Of a DNA stretch of 64,000 bases, positions 63,926-64,000 are shown piece by piece. Position 1 is the stretch's first letter, and the number at the start of each line of letters is the position of its first letter. Position numbers and translations under genes: made by a program. The DNA comes from Flavobacterium sp. (GTDB lineage Bacteria; Bacteroidota; Bacteroidia; Flavobacteriales; Flavobacteriaceae), in assembly GCA_023251135.1 (NCBI GenBank), contig JAHEZJ010000009.1, positions 1-64,000 of the forward strand, written 5' to 3'. The notes beneath the pieces are model-generated. The model ran no database searches. It was not told the DNA's origin and saw only the letters and a list, made by a program, of their open reading frames with translations.

Positions 63926-63951
63926 TGTAATCTATAGTGTAATCAAATGTA
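63926..63951 (-). promoter_or_regulatory. Candidate promoter of the PepSY/apbE operon
   Basis: TACATTTG (63951-63944, minus strand) fits TAnnTTTG and is 23 bases before the ATG at 63920. Two direct TGTAATC copies at 63926 and 63938 (plus strand) overlap the start point and could be a regulator site. Confidence 0.4.
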
Positions 63952-64000
63952 AGCGTTTTTTTTACCACAGATTAAAAGGAATTTTAATTTGTTTAGACCT

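Overview
The window looks like chromosome of a Flavobacterium-type member of the Bacteroidota. The evidence is paired SusC/SusD genes, a hybrid two-component system, TAnnTTTG-type promoter boxes, T9SS-type secretion signals, low GC, and the small dispersed intergenic repeats seen in flavobacterial genomes. No tRNA, rRNA, CRISPR array or transposase was recognised.

Region 1 (1-22600) is a polysaccharide utilisation locus (PUL), almost all on the minus strand. In transcription order it has YhcH, an SDR mannonate/fructuronate oxidoreductase, mannonate dehydratase UxuA, a secreted beta-helix protein, a hybrid two-component regulator, SusC, SusD, a GH88 unsaturated glucuronyl hydrolase, a GH2 enzyme, a lyase-like protein with a T9SS tail, and a second GH2 enzyme cut by the window edge. 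A divergent LacI-type regulator and a DUF4861 protein lie beside it. GH88 plus UxuA plus the oxidoreductase point to a uronic-acid polysaccharide, probably rich in glucuronate. The exact glycan is not decided. The LacI gene has no ATG in front of its helix-turn-helix, and a perfect 14-bp palindrome sits between two facing promoter boxes upstream.

Region 2 (22900-32950) holds small housekeeping and stress genes: YdeI-like, SpoIIAA-like, a DsbA-family/HxlR divergent pair, DUF6326, a TlpA plus peroxiredoxin-like pair, an AAA ATPase, YggS, DUF2024, DUF3861, and a LytTR regulator with its histidine kinase. The kinase is divergent from region 3 (33171-38936), a complete three-gene RND efflux operon.

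Region 3b (39000-50400) is the most unusual part. Two very large secreted YD-repeat/RHS proteins (1404 and 1200 aa) are followed by a small membrane protein. Behind it comes a row of short AT-rich modules, each made of a broken toxin-tip-like coding tail, a small membrane or lipoprotein gene, and a 210-270 bp hairpin-bearing repeat. I read this as a polymorphic toxin locus with a graveyard of displaced toxin/immunity cassettes.

Region 4 (50690-54243) has a GH28 polygalacturonase-family gene interrupted by a single in-frame TGA, with a promoter-abutting palindrome, and a membrane protein with a Cys/Gly-rich tail. Region 5 (54370-63920) resembles the Bacteroides Xus xenosiderophore system: TonB receptor, DUF4374 lipoprotein, PepSY reductase and ApbE. 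An AraC regulator and a Tet(X)-like flavin monooxygenase lie between its two halves.
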